The notes beneath the pieces were generated by a model. It saw only the letters and a list, made by a program, of their open reading frames with translations. It did no database searches and was not told the DNA's origin. A stretch of DNA of 14,401 bases from UBA5109 sp965662565 (GTDB lineage: Bacteria > Pseudomonadota > Gammaproteobacteria > Pseudomonadales > Pseudohongiellaceae): contig CBFIHS010000045.1 in assembly GCA_965662565.1 (NCBI GenBank), positions 1 to 14,401 on the forward strand, read 5' to 3'. Both the position numbers and the translations under genes were made by a program. Shown in pieces: positions 8,220 to 14,355 of the stretch. How positions within the stretch are numbered: the stretch's first letter is position 1; each line of letters begins with the position of its first letter.

Positions 8220-9992
8220 TTAATAAGTTCGAATTTTTGGTTCAAATGTTGGCACGCTTTTGGGAGTCAAGTTTACGCCACGCTTGGTTAACTGTTTTGT
8301 TCCTGGTGTATAAATTGAATGACACAACCAGTTTTCATCATCTCGCTCTGTGAAATCTTCACGAGCGTGCGCCCCTCTGCTTTCGTCTCTTTGCTCTGCA
8401 GCCATAGCTGTTGCTTCTGCCACTTCAAAAAGATTTTCAAGCTCCAAGGCTTCAATTCTAGCCGTATTAAACACCTGACTTTTATCTTCTAAATTCACAT
8501 TAGCAATGCGCTCTCGCAAAACAGCAAGCTTCTCTATGCCTTCTTGCATAAAGTCACCACGTCGGAAAACACCAAAGTGGTTTTGCATAACATTCTGCAA
8601 CTCTTTCCTGAGATCAGAAACTTTCTCTCCTGAAGTCGTTTGGTTTAAGCGATGCAAACGCTGCATTGATTCATCAATATCAGTTTCAGAGGCATCACGC
8701 ATTTCAATACCTTGGCTTAACATTTTTTCAATATGAATTCCTGCCGCTCTACCAAAAACAACAAGGTCTAATAAAGAATTACCACCAAGACGATTAGCGC
8801 CATGCACTGAAACACAGGCCGCTTCGCCTACAGCAAATAAACCTTCAATAATTTTGTCATTGCCTTGTGCGTCTTGAGTCAGTGCCTGACCATTTACGTT
8901 GGTCGGAATGCCTCCCATCATGTAATGACAAGTTGGAGTTACTGGAATTGGTTCTTTAACTGGATCCACATGAGCAAAAGTTCTAGACAACTCGAGAATT
9001 CCTGGCAACTTAGCATTTAAGGTTTTTTCGCCTAAGTGATCTAGTTTAAGAAGAACATGATCGCCTTCAGGCCCGACACCTCTGCCAGCTAAAACCTCCA
9101 ACACCATAGAGCGAGCAACGACATCACGACCAGCAAGGTCTTTAGCATTCGGAGCGTATCTCTCCATAAAGCGCTCTCCATCCTTGTTGACCAAGTATCC
9201 GCCTTCTCCACGACAACCTTCGGTAACAAGTGTGCCCGCGCCATAAATACCAGTAGGATGGAACTGCCACATTTCAATGTCTTGAACTGGATACCCTGCT
9301 CGCAAAGCCATACCTATGCCATCTCCAGTATTTATCAGAGCATTAGTAGTAGAAGCATAAATACGACCAGCGCCACCAGTTGCGAAGACTGTAGCTTTAG
9401 ATTTAATGTAAACGGTCTCGCCAGTTTCAATGCAAATAGCGACAACCCCTACCACTGAACCGTCTTGATTTTTGACGATATCGGTAGCAAACCACTCATT
9501 AAAGAAAGTAGTGTTATTTTTCAAATTACCTTGATAAAGGGTATGCAAAAGAGCATGACCAGTTCGGTCTGCCGCAGCACATGTTCGTGCAGCTTGCCCA
9601 CCTTTACCATAATCTTTTGATTGACCACCGAAAGGTCTTTGGTAAATTCGCCCATTATCATTTCGAGAAAATGGCAAGCCCATATGCTCCAGCTCAAATA
9701 CAGCCTTAGGGCCTTCACTACACATATACTCAATAGCATCTTGATCGCCAATGTAGTCAGAACCTTTGACGGTATCGTACATGTGCCAGCGCCAGTCATC
9801 ATTTGGATCGTCACTGGCTATAGCACAAGTAATACCGCCCTGCGCAGAAACAGTATGCGATCTGGTAGGAAAAACTTTTGAGATAACAGCCGTGTTATAA
9901 CCGGATTGGGAAAGCTGTAAAGCTGAGCGTAATCCTGAACCACCACCGCCAACAATTACTGCATCAAATGAAAGTGTTCTTATATTAGTCAC
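8220..9992 (-). CDS. sdhA: Succinate dehydrogenase flavoprotein subunit (GTG start)
   Basis: Catalytic subunit of complex II, oxidising succinate to fumarate with covalently bound FAD. The 590 residues carry the dinucleotide-binding VGGGGSGLRSAL (about 14-25), the covalent-flavin histidine in FPTRSHTVSAQGG (His46), the HPTGIYGAGTLVTEGCRGEGG active-site region (split here as HPTGIYGAGTL and VTEGCRGEGGYLVN), the substrate histidine in TCHYMMGGIPTN, and GANRLGGNSLLDLVVFG. The C-terminal helical part has the conserved REDFTERDDENWLCHS. The start codon is GTG, three bases after the sdhD stop; no ATG lies near the conserved N-terminus. A GGAG lies 10 bases upstream, inside sdhD, so initiation is likely weak alone and coupled to sdhD translation. 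Flavin attachment normally needs an SdhE-type factor, not encoded here. Confidence 0.98.
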   Translation of the reverse strand: MTNIRTLSFDAVIVGGGGSGLRSALQLSQSGYNTAVISKVFPTRSHTVSAQGGITCAIASDDPNDDWRWHMYDTVKGSDYIGDQDAIEYMCSEGPKAVFELEHMGLPFSRNDNGRIYQRPFGGQSKDYGKGGQAARTCAAADRTGHALLHTLYQGNLKNNTTFFNEWFATDIVKNQDGSVVGVVAICIETGETVYIKSKATVFATGGAGRIYASTTNALINTGDGIGMALRAGYPVQDIEMWQFHPTGIYGAGTLVTEGCRGEGGYLVNKDGERFMERYAPNAKDLAGRDVVARSMVLEVLAGRGVGPEGDHVLLKLDHLGEKTLNAKLPGILELSRTFAHVDPVKEPIPVTPTCHYMMGGIPTNVNGQALTQDAQGNDKIIEGLFAVGEAACVSVHGANRLGGNSLLDLVVFGRAAGIHIEKMLSQGIEMRDASETDIDESMQRLHRLNQTTSGEKVSDLRKELQNVMQNHFGVFRRGDFMQEGIEKLAVLRERIANVNLEDKSQVFNTARIEALELENLFEVAEATAMAAEQRDESRGAHAREDFTERDDENWLCHSIYTPGTKQLTKRGVNLTPKSVPTFEPKIRTY

Positions 9993-9995
9993 TAT

Positions 9996-10364
9996 TTAAA
10001 TACTCCACAAAATCTGTACACACCACAAAAAATATACGAACAAAATAATCAAACAGGCCAACTCAAAGAGAAAGCGAACTTTATTCGCGCTATTACCAAG
10101 CGTCATGGGGGTGAGATAGTCCGTCGCTATTGTCCACATACCAATCCAGGCATGTGCGCAGAGCGACAGTAAAGAAATAAGACTAAAAATACGTACAGGA
10201 GTTTTACTGAAAAGCATTTGCCAATCGAGATAGGTCATTTCGGGTGTTGAAACAAATACATAAACCATGAACAAAACGTATGTGAGAAGAATAACAGCTG
10301 ATACTCTTTGAACGACCCAGTCATAGAGTCCGCTTCGACCAAAACTTGTGACGTTAGTTACCAT
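9996..10364 (-). CDS. sdhD: Succinate dehydrogenase membrane anchor subunit D
   Basis: Small membrane subunit of complex II that with SdhC binds heme b and ubiquinone. I chose the ATG at 10362-10364 (122 residues, MVTNVTSFGRSGLYDW) because it aligns with E. coli SdhD (MVSNASALGRNG). A TTG two codons upstream is in frame but not needed. From this start His71 (heme b ligand, in LCAHAWIGMW), Asp82 and Tyr83 (quinone site, TDY) fall on exactly the E. coli numbers. Three hydrophobic membrane segments are visible, around residues 21-40, 58-78 and 95-118. The start overlaps the end of sdhC by seven bases (ATGGTAA), and the purine-rich GGGGGG run just upstream inside sdhC probably serves as ribosome site. 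The sdhA start follows three bases after the stop. Confidence 0.95.
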   Translation of the reverse strand: MVTNVTSFGRSGLYDWVVQRVSAVILLTYVLFMVYVFVSTPEMTYLDWQMLFSKTPVRIFSLISLLSLCAHAWIGMWTIATDYLTPMTLGNSANKVRFLFELACLIILFVYFLWCVQILWSI

Positions 10365-10732
10365 ATCCAACCCCCCAAACTTACGATAAGCACTAAGCTC
10401 AAAAATATTGTTATTTTAGCGGCAACAGGAGCAGCTTCTTTAGTCTCTCCGATTCCAGAGTCCATAAGCAGATGCTTAATCCCGGCAATTAAATGATAGG
10501 CCAATGCTGAAAGAATGCCCCACACAATAAATTTGAATAGACCCGATTCAGAATGCTCTTTAAGCCTATTAAAACCTTCCTCGCTGCTTAGGGACATATC
10601 AAAAATCCAAAGCAATATTGCGACACCTACAAAAACAATAACGCCTGAAATTCGATGGGTAATGGATGCGTATGCCGCTAAGGGCAATTGAATAGAAGAA
10701 ATATCTAAATTAACCGGTCGCTTATCTTTCAC
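10358..10732 (-). CDS. sdhC: Succinate dehydrogenase cytochrome b556 subunit (GTG start)
   Basis: Membrane subunit of complex II holding heme b and part of the ubiquinone site; first gene of the sdh-suc cluster. I chose the GTG at 10730-10732, giving 124 residues that begin MKDKRPVNLDISSI and match E. coli SdhC (129 residues, which reads KKQRPVNLD). From this start Ser23, Arg27 and His80 correspond to E. coli Ser27, Arg31 (quinone site) and His84 (heme). Three hydrophobic helices are visible. A GAGG lies 10 bases upstream of the GTG. An in-frame ATG at 10802-10804 would add 24 residues (MIENAYQNNKSDRKIIFISR...). That stretch is unlike the family, has no good ribosome site, and covers a perfect inverted repeat, so I treat it as leader. 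The long form cannot be excluded. The 3' end overlaps sdhD. Confidence 0.93.
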   Translation of the reverse strand: MKDKRPVNLDISSIQLPLAAYASITHRISGVIVFVGVAILLWIFDMSLSSEEGFNRLKEHSESGLFKFIVWGILSALAYHLIAGIKHLLMDSGIGETKEAAPVAAKITIFLSLVLIVSLGGWIW

Positions 10733-10766
10733 TATGGAACAACCTCGACTTATAAAAATTATTTTT

Positions 10767-10790
10767 CTATCAGATTTATTGTTCTGATAG
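10767..10790 (-). promoter_or_regulatory. Perfect inverted repeat in the sdhC leader
   Basis: On the minus strand CTATCAGA, an 8-base loop ACAATAAA, and TCTGATAG form a perfect 8-bp stem. It lies between the predicted sdhC promoter and the GTG start, about 35-60 nt into the transcript, followed by an A/T-rich stretch (AAAAATAATTTTT). No T-run directly follows the stem, so it does not look like an intrinsic terminator. It may be an RNA hairpin affecting stability or translation, or a protein-binding palindrome. Function is inferred only from symmetry and place. Confidence 0.55.
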
Positions 10791-10830
10791 GCGTTTTCTA
10801 TCATAACCGTCTATGCGACGAAACGTGAGC

Positions 10831-10859
10831 ATATTAGACATTTAATTGCGGTTAATCAA
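10831..10859 (-). promoter_or_regulatory. Candidate sigma-70 promoter of the sdh-suc operon
   Basis: On the minus strand TTGATT (10854-10859) is followed after exactly 17 bases by TAATAT (10831-10836). Both boxes match the sigma-70 consensus at 4 of 6 positions. Transcription would start near 10824, giving a leader of about 90 nt to the GTG start of sdhC, or only about 20 nt to the upstream ATG. It is the best promoter-like pair upstream of sdhC. The region is AT-rich, so chance matches are possible. Confidence 0.5.
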
Positions 10860-10905
10860 CAGTATTTAAAGCTTTTTTTATGCTAGTCGAAGCTGAATTT
10901 TGAGG

Positions 10906-10925
10906 AGCTTATTTAAGAATAAGCT
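10906..10925. promoter_or_regulatory. Perfect 20-base palindrome between the gltA and sdhC promoters
   Basis: AGCTTATT, a 4-base centre TAAG, and AATAAGCT give perfect 8-base arms. The element sits between the two divergent candidate promoters, about 20 bases upstream of the gltA -35 box and about 46 bases upstream of the sdhC -35 box. Position and symmetry suit a dimeric regulator controlling both directions. No T-run follows on either strand, so a terminator role is unlikely. I do not recognise it as a known operator consensus. Confidence 0.5.
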
Positions 10926-10931
10926 TAGAAT

Positions 10932-10959
10932 TAGCAAAGCACATTTGACAATTTTGCTA
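10932..10959. promoter_or_regulatory. Inverted repeat flanking the gltA -35 box
   Basis: TAGCAAA (10932-10938) and TTTGCTA (10953-10959) are perfect 7-base inverted copies separated by 14 bases. Their centres are 21 bases apart, two helical turns, and the predicted gltA -35 box TTGACA (10945-10950) lies between them. A dimer bound here would block RNA polymerase, so it is a plausible repressor site. The call rests on symmetry and position only. Confidence 0.4.
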
Positions 10960-10973
10960 TCAGGAGATAGTGT
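10945..10973 (+). promoter_or_regulatory. Candidate sigma-70 promoter of gltA
   Basis: A perfect -35 box TTGACA (10945-10950) is followed after 17 bases by TAGTGT (10968-10973), a weak -10 box (3 of 6). Transcription would start near 10980, leaving a leader of about 65 nt before the gltA ATG. A strong -35 with a poor -10 fits a promoter that needs help or is regulated, but the -10 could also be placed a base or two away. Confidence 0.5.
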
Positions 10974-10987
10974 GTACTTTCCGCTGA

Positions 10988-11009
10988 AGTTGGCTTTATA
11001 GAGCCGACT
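10988..11009 (+). promoter_or_regulatory. Hairpin in the gltA leader
   Basis: AGTTGGCT and AGCCGACT can pair as an 8-bp stem with one G-U pair around the 6-base loop TTATAG. It lies near the 5' end of the predicted gltA mRNA and ends about 25 bases before the AGGAG ribosome site (11035-11039). No T-run follows, so it is not a terminator. It could protect the 5' end or modulate translation; this is inference from structure. Confidence 0.45.
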
Positions 11010-11044
11010 CTGATTGTACAAAAATTCTCTTAACAGGAGTTCGT

Positions 11045-12325
11045 ATGGCTGAGAAAAAAGCTCAGTTGTCAGTTGATGGCATGAATGAAATTCTAGACCT
11101 ACCGGTCTACGAGGGCTCAATAGGAGCAGATGTAGTAGATGTAAGCAGTTTAGCAGGCAAAGGTGTTTTCACTTTCGACCCCGGATTCATGTCTACAGCT
11201 TCTTGCGAATCCAAAATCACCTATATCGACGGTGGCAAAGGCGTCCTTCTCTATCGCGGTTACCCAATCGAACAACTCGCAGAGAAATCCGATTTCCTAG
11301 AATGCTGCTATCTTCTTCTCAACGGCGAACTGCCAGACCAAACTCAAAAAGAACAATTTAATACCGACATCAAATACCACACCATGGTGCATGAACAGAT
11401 GCACAGCTTTTTTAATGGCTTCCCGCGTCATGCTCACCCTATGGCGATCATGGTTGGTGTTGTAGGAGCACTATCTGCTTTTTATCACGATAACCTGGAA
11501 ATCAGTAATGAAGAACATCGTATGGATGCTGCATTACGCGTAATTGCCAAGATGCCTACTTTGGCTGCCATGTGTTACAAGTATTCCGTTGGCCAACCTT
11601 TTGTCTACCCGGACAACAGCCTTGGTTTCTCTGAGAATTTCCTGCACATGATGTTCAGCACACCTTGTGAAGAAACCAAAATTAATCCAGTCTTAGCGGA
11701 TGCAATGGATAAGATATTCTTACTTCATGCTGACCATGAACAAAATGCCTCCACCTCTACTGTCAGACTTGCAGGCTCAACCGGCGCCAACCCTTATGCC
11801 TGCGTTGCTTCTGGTATAGCTGCTCTTTGGGGCCCTGCTCATGGCGGCGCGAATGAAGCCGTATTAAAAATGCTTGATGAAATCGGCGACGTCTCACAAA
11901 TCGATAAGTTTATTGCTCGAGCAAAAGATAAAAACGATCCTTTCCGCTTAATGGGCTTTGGCCACCGAGTTTATAAAAACTTCGACCCAAGAGCTAAGGT
12001 ACTCCGTGAAGCTTGCCAAAATGTTCTTGCTGAACTCGGAATGGAAGACGATCCGCTCTTACAAATTGCTATGAAGCTTGAAAAGATTGCGCTTGAGGAT
12101 GAATACTTTGTAGAGAAAAATCTTTACCCAAATGTCGATTTCTACTCTGGCATAATCTTAAAAGCTATCGGCATTCCTGTTAGCTTGTTCACAGTTATTT
12201 TTGCCACCGGCAGAACTCCAGGTTGGGTTGCTCATTGGCATGAAATGATTAGCAATCCATTTAAAATTGGCAGACCTCGCCAACTTTATACTGGACCGAA
12301 GTTGCGAGATTATCCTACTAAGTAA
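11045..12325 (+). CDS. gltA: Citrate synthase, hexameric (type II) form
   Basis: Condenses acetyl-CoA with oxaloacetate to make citrate, the entry step of the TCA cycle. The 426 residues match the E. coli enzyme in length (427). The N-terminal domain of the NADH-sensitive Gram-negative type is present (AEKKAQLSVDG, then FTFDPGFMSTASCESKITYIDG), followed by the all-helical catalytic domain. The catalytic triad can be seen in WGPAHGGANEA (first His, about 265), GFGHRVYKNFDPR (second His, about 306) and NVDFYSGI (Asp, about 363). The cysteine segment FSTPCEE and the HADHEQNASTSTVR helix are conserved. The ATG is preceded by AGGAG at 5 bases. It is the only plus-strand gene here, divergent from sdhC and ended by a strong terminator 27 bases after its stop, so it is probably a single-gene unit. 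Allosteric NADH inhibition is likely from the family type, not shown. Confidence 0.98.
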   Translation: MAEKKAQLSVDGMNEILDLPVYEGSIGADVVDVSSLAGKGVFTFDPGFMSTASCESKITYIDGGKGVLLYRGYPIEQLAEKSDFLECCYLLLNGELPDQTQKEQFNTDIKYHTMVHEQMHSFFNGFPRHAHPMAIMVGVVGALSAFYHDNLEISNEEHRMDAALRVIAKMPTLAAMCYKYSVGQPFVYPDNSLGFSENFLHMMFSTPCEETKINPVLADAMDKIFLLHADHEQNASTSTVRLAGSTGANPYACVASGIAALWGPAHGGANEAVLKMLDEIGDVSQIDKFIARAKDKNDPFRLMGFGHRVYKNFDPRAKVLREACQNVLAELGMEDDPLLQIAMKLEKIALEDEYFVEKNLYPNVDFYSGIILKAIGIPVSLFTVIFATGRTPGWVAHWHEMISNPFKIGRPRQLYTGPKLRDYPTK

Positions 12326-12351
12326 CTTAGAAAAGCTAAAAACGCATCCAC

Positions 12352-12380
12352 AAAAAAGCCCGCTTAAAGCGGGCTTTTTT
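12352..12380. terminator. Bidirectional intrinsic terminator between gltA and the tRNA pair
   Basis: AAAAAAGCCCGC, loop TTAAA, and GCGGGCTTTTTT form a perfect 12-bp stem with a GC-rich top (6 GC pairs) and a 6-T tail. The flanking A-run makes it equally good on the minus strand. It begins 27 bases after the gltA stop and lies 46 bases beyond the 3' end of tRNA-Glu, so it can end both convergent transcripts. Confidence 0.95.
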
Positions 12381-12425
12381 GTTTCTCTCTCATGAACTTT
12401 CTGTTAAATACATCAAGCTTAAAAA

Positions 12426-12501
12426 TGGCGTCCCCTAGGGGTTTCGAACCCCTGTTGCCTGGATGAAAACCAGGTGTCCTAGGCCTCTAGACGAAGGGGA
12501 C
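12426..12501 (-). tRNA. tRNA-Glu, anticodon UUC
   Basis: A 76-base minus-strand cloverleaf. The acceptor stem is GTCCCCT paired with AGGGGAC, and the anticodon arm is CCTGG, loop TTTTCAT, CCAGG, giving anticodon TTC. The T-arm has GTTCGAA, and the CCA end is encoded in the gene (discriminator G). It decodes GAA and GAG. It is the second tRNA of a pair, 44 bases downstream of tRNA-Ala, and lies near gltX, the synthetase that charges it. Confidence 0.97.
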
Positions 12502-12545
12502 TAAAGACTTTAATTCACTCAACAATCAAAGATAGATAGAGTAAT

Positions 12546-12621
12546 TGGTGGAGCCAAGGAGGATCGAACTCCTGACCTCAACGCTGCCAGCGTTGCGCTC
12601 TCCCAGCTGAGCTATGGCCCC
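12546..12621 (-). tRNA. tRNA-Ala, anticodon GGC
   Basis: A 76-base minus-strand cloverleaf. The acceptor stem is GGGGCCA paired with TGGCTCC (one G-U pair). The D-arm is GCTCAGCTGGGAGAGC, and the anticodon arm is CAACG, loop CTGGCAG, CGTTG, giving anticodon GGC. The T-arm has GTTCGAT, the discriminator is A, and CCA is encoded. It reads GCC and GCU alanine codons. It is the first tRNA after the promoter at 12712-12740 and is probably co-transcribed with tRNA-Glu. Confidence 0.97.
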
Positions 12622-12711
12622 GCTTTTTTCTCTATACTGCACTCGGAGTTTACACTCGGAAGCAAATATCTAATAAGAGTATATTGCTAACCAAGATCAG
12701 CAAAGACGCGC

Positions 12712-12740
12712 ATTCTAAGCACCACCTTCAAGACTGTCAA
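12712..12740 (-). promoter_or_regulatory. Strong sigma-70 promoter for the tRNA-Ala/tRNA-Glu unit
   Basis: On the minus strand a perfect -35 box TTGACA (12735-12740), a 17-base spacer and TAGAAT (12712-12717, 5 of 6) are followed at once by GCGCGTC. A GC-rich discriminator like this is typical of stable-RNA promoters under stringent (ppGpp) control in gammaproteobacteria. The start near 12705 leaves a leader of about 84 nt before tRNA-Ala. The -35 box lies only 20 bases after the gltX stop, with no terminator seen between, so gltX transcripts may also read into the tRNAs. Confidence 0.8.
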
Positions 12741-12760
12741 GAACTAAAGAAGATTTAAGA

Positions 12761-14257
12761 TCAAGAATTAGGAACTGCTAAATTAGCGTATTCTTTTTCT
12801 AGATTTTTTAGTTGTTTTTTAGAAACACCTCCGAGAACAGCAACGGCATTTCTCAAACGGGCCCTTGTGATATCCAAACCTAAAACAGAAATAGAATCAA
12901 TCACTGAAGTAGAAACTGAACTGCCCGCGATAGCAATAAAAACGGGAAATAAAAAATCTCGAATCTTTATTTCTAAAGATTCTGATAATTGCATAAACGC
13001 AAGCTCAATACTGTCTCTGTGCCACGCCTCCATTTCTTCGATTCGCCAAGCAATAAATTGAAGAATTCTCTTGCTCTCTTCAAGACTTAACTTTTTATGG
13101 CTAAAGCTCTCTTCATCTATGTCTGGCAAGCCTAAAAAAAAGAATGAAGCTAAAGGTGCAATATCTGTAAAGCGTTCAACCCTCTGTTTAATCAGAGGCA
13201 CAATGGCTTGAATCTTATCAGATTGAAATGCCCATTGTGAAAAGCGTTGCATGAACTCATCATCCGATAAAACTTCACGCAAATAACGGCCATTCAGCCA
13301 ATCTAATTTTTCAGTATCAAAAACAGGTCCGCCTAAGGAAACTCTCTGTATATCAAAGCTCTCGATCATGTCACTTAAAGAAAACATTTCCCTTTCATCA
13401 GGCATAGACCAGCCCATCATTCCTAGGTAATTGGTGAGAGCTTCAGGCAAATACCCCATTCCTTGATAATAACCAATGCTCGTTGGATTCTTACGTTTGC
13501 TTAATTTACTTTTATCAGCATTTCGCAATAAAGGCATGTGACAAAGAACTGGCGGCTCCCAACCGAAATACTTGTAAAGCAATAAATGTTTTGGCGCTGA
13601 ATTGATCCACTCTTCGCCGCGAATAACATGCGTGATTTGCATTAAGTGATCATCAACGACATTGGCCAAATGATAAGTTGGCAAACCATCCGATTTCATT
13701 AAGACCTGCATATCAATTTGCTGCCAATCTATACTCACATCGTCCCTTAACATGTCTTTTATCTCGCAACTCCCACTTGTGGGGACTTTCATGCGAATCA
13801 CATATGATTTATTATTTTTTAAATTCTCAGCGATCTCAGCATCACTTAAATGCAGACAATGCCCATCGTATCCTAGCGGTTTCTTTTCAGTCATCTGCTG
13901 CTTACGCAACTCACCAAGACGCTCTGAACTACAGAAACAATGGAAGGCATTACCATCACTCAAGAGTTTATCAACGTGCTGTGTATAGATATCGGAGCGT
14001 TCACTTTGGCGATAAGGACCAAAATCACCACCTTGATCAGGCCCCTCATCCCAATCTAAACCCAGCCACTTTAATGAGGAAAGAATATCGTCTTCAGATT
14101 TTTTAGTGCTACGAACCTGGTCAGTATCTTCAATTCTTAAAATAAATTTGCCACCATGCTTACGCGCAAAACATAAATTAAATAAAGCGATATAGGCAGT
14201 ACCTACGTGTGGGTCACCAGTCGGTGAAGGGGCTATTCTGGTTCTAACGTTTGTCAT
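12761..14257 (-). CDS. gltX: Glutamyl-tRNA synthetase
   Basis: Class I synthetase that charges tRNA-Glu with glutamate. From the ATG at 14255-14257 the protein is 498 residues, beginning MTNVRTRIAPSPTGDPHVGT; E. coli GltX has 471 and Pseudomonas a little under 500. The reading frame is open for 29 more codons upstream, but that stretch contains the promoter and is unlike the family. The signature HVGT (HIGH equivalent, residues 17-20) and KLSKR (KMSKS equivalent, in ADKSKLSKRKNP) are present. A zinc site of the E. coli type, CxCx24CxH, is intact (from HCFCSSERL to DGHCLHL). The C-terminal anticodon-binding helical domain ends in GGVSKKQLKNLEKEY. The ribosome site is weak (GGAT 4 bases upstream). 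It lies directly upstream of tRNA-Ala and its cognate tRNA-Glu, as in Pseudomonas. Confidence 0.97.
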   Translation of the reverse strand: MTNVRTRIAPSPTGDPHVGTAYIALFNLCFARKHGGKFILRIEDTDQVRSTKKSEDDILSSLKWLGLDWDEGPDQGGDFGPYRQSERSDIYTQHVDKLLSDGNAFHCFCSSERLGELRKQQMTEKKPLGYDGHCLHLSDAEIAENLKNNKSYVIRMKVPTSGSCEIKDMLRDDVSIDWQQIDMQVLMKSDGLPTYHLANVVDDHLMQITHVIRGEEWINSAPKHLLLYKYFGWEPPVLCHMPLLRNADKSKLSKRKNPTSIGYYQGMGYLPEALTNYLGMMGWSMPDEREMFSLSDMIESFDIQRVSLGGPVFDTEKLDWLNGRYLREVLSDDEFMQRFSQWAFQSDKIQAIVPLIKQRVERFTDIAPLASFFFLGLPDIDEESFSHKKLSLEESKRILQFIAWRIEEMEAWHRDSIELAFMQLSESLEIKIRDFLFPVFIAIAGSSVSTSVIDSISVLGLDITRARLRNAVAVLGGVSKKQLKNLEKEYANLAVPNS

Positions 14258-14291
14258 TGTTATCCAATAAGATGAAAATTTTAATGGTGGA

Positions 14292-14321
14292 ATTATACTG
14301 CAAGAGAGCGCTTTCTGTTTA
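14292..14321 (-). promoter_or_regulatory. Candidate promoter of gltX
   Basis: On the minus strand a perfect -10 box TATAAT (14292-14297) is preceded after 18 bases by TAAACA (14316-14321, 4 of 6). The start near 14285 would give a leader of about 28 nt to the gltX ATG at 14257. The position inside the open upstream frame supports the shorter gltX start. Confidence 0.6.
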
Positions 14322-14355
14322 TCTAATTGAGAGCTTGTTATCAATAAACAAACAC

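Noticed and set aside
10831..10860. ArcA-like sequence (GTTGATTA ... AATTAAATG) over the sdhC promoter
   Set aside because: ArcA control of sdh is known in E. coli and the match is suggestive, but the motif is AT-rich and weak in an AT-rich gap, so I cannot separate it from chance.
10733..11044. CRP or Fnr binding sites in the gltA-sdhC gap
   Set aside because: I looked for TGTGA-N6-TCACA and TTGAT-N4-ATCAA and found no convincing match.
10878..11120. Minus-strand frame of 80 codons spanning the gltA start and the divergent region
   Set aside because: It runs through the gltA promoter, leader and first codons, and its translation resembles no family; the region is better explained as regulatory DNA.
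13678..14106. Plus-strand open frame of 142 codons opposite gltX
   Set aside because: Wholly antisense to the conserved catalytic part of gltX, with no recognisable motif and no promoter or ribosome site.
14258..14344. 29-residue N-terminal extension of GltX
   Set aside because: The extension is not family-like and overlaps a perfect TATAAT box; the family N-terminus starts exactly at the ATG at 14257.
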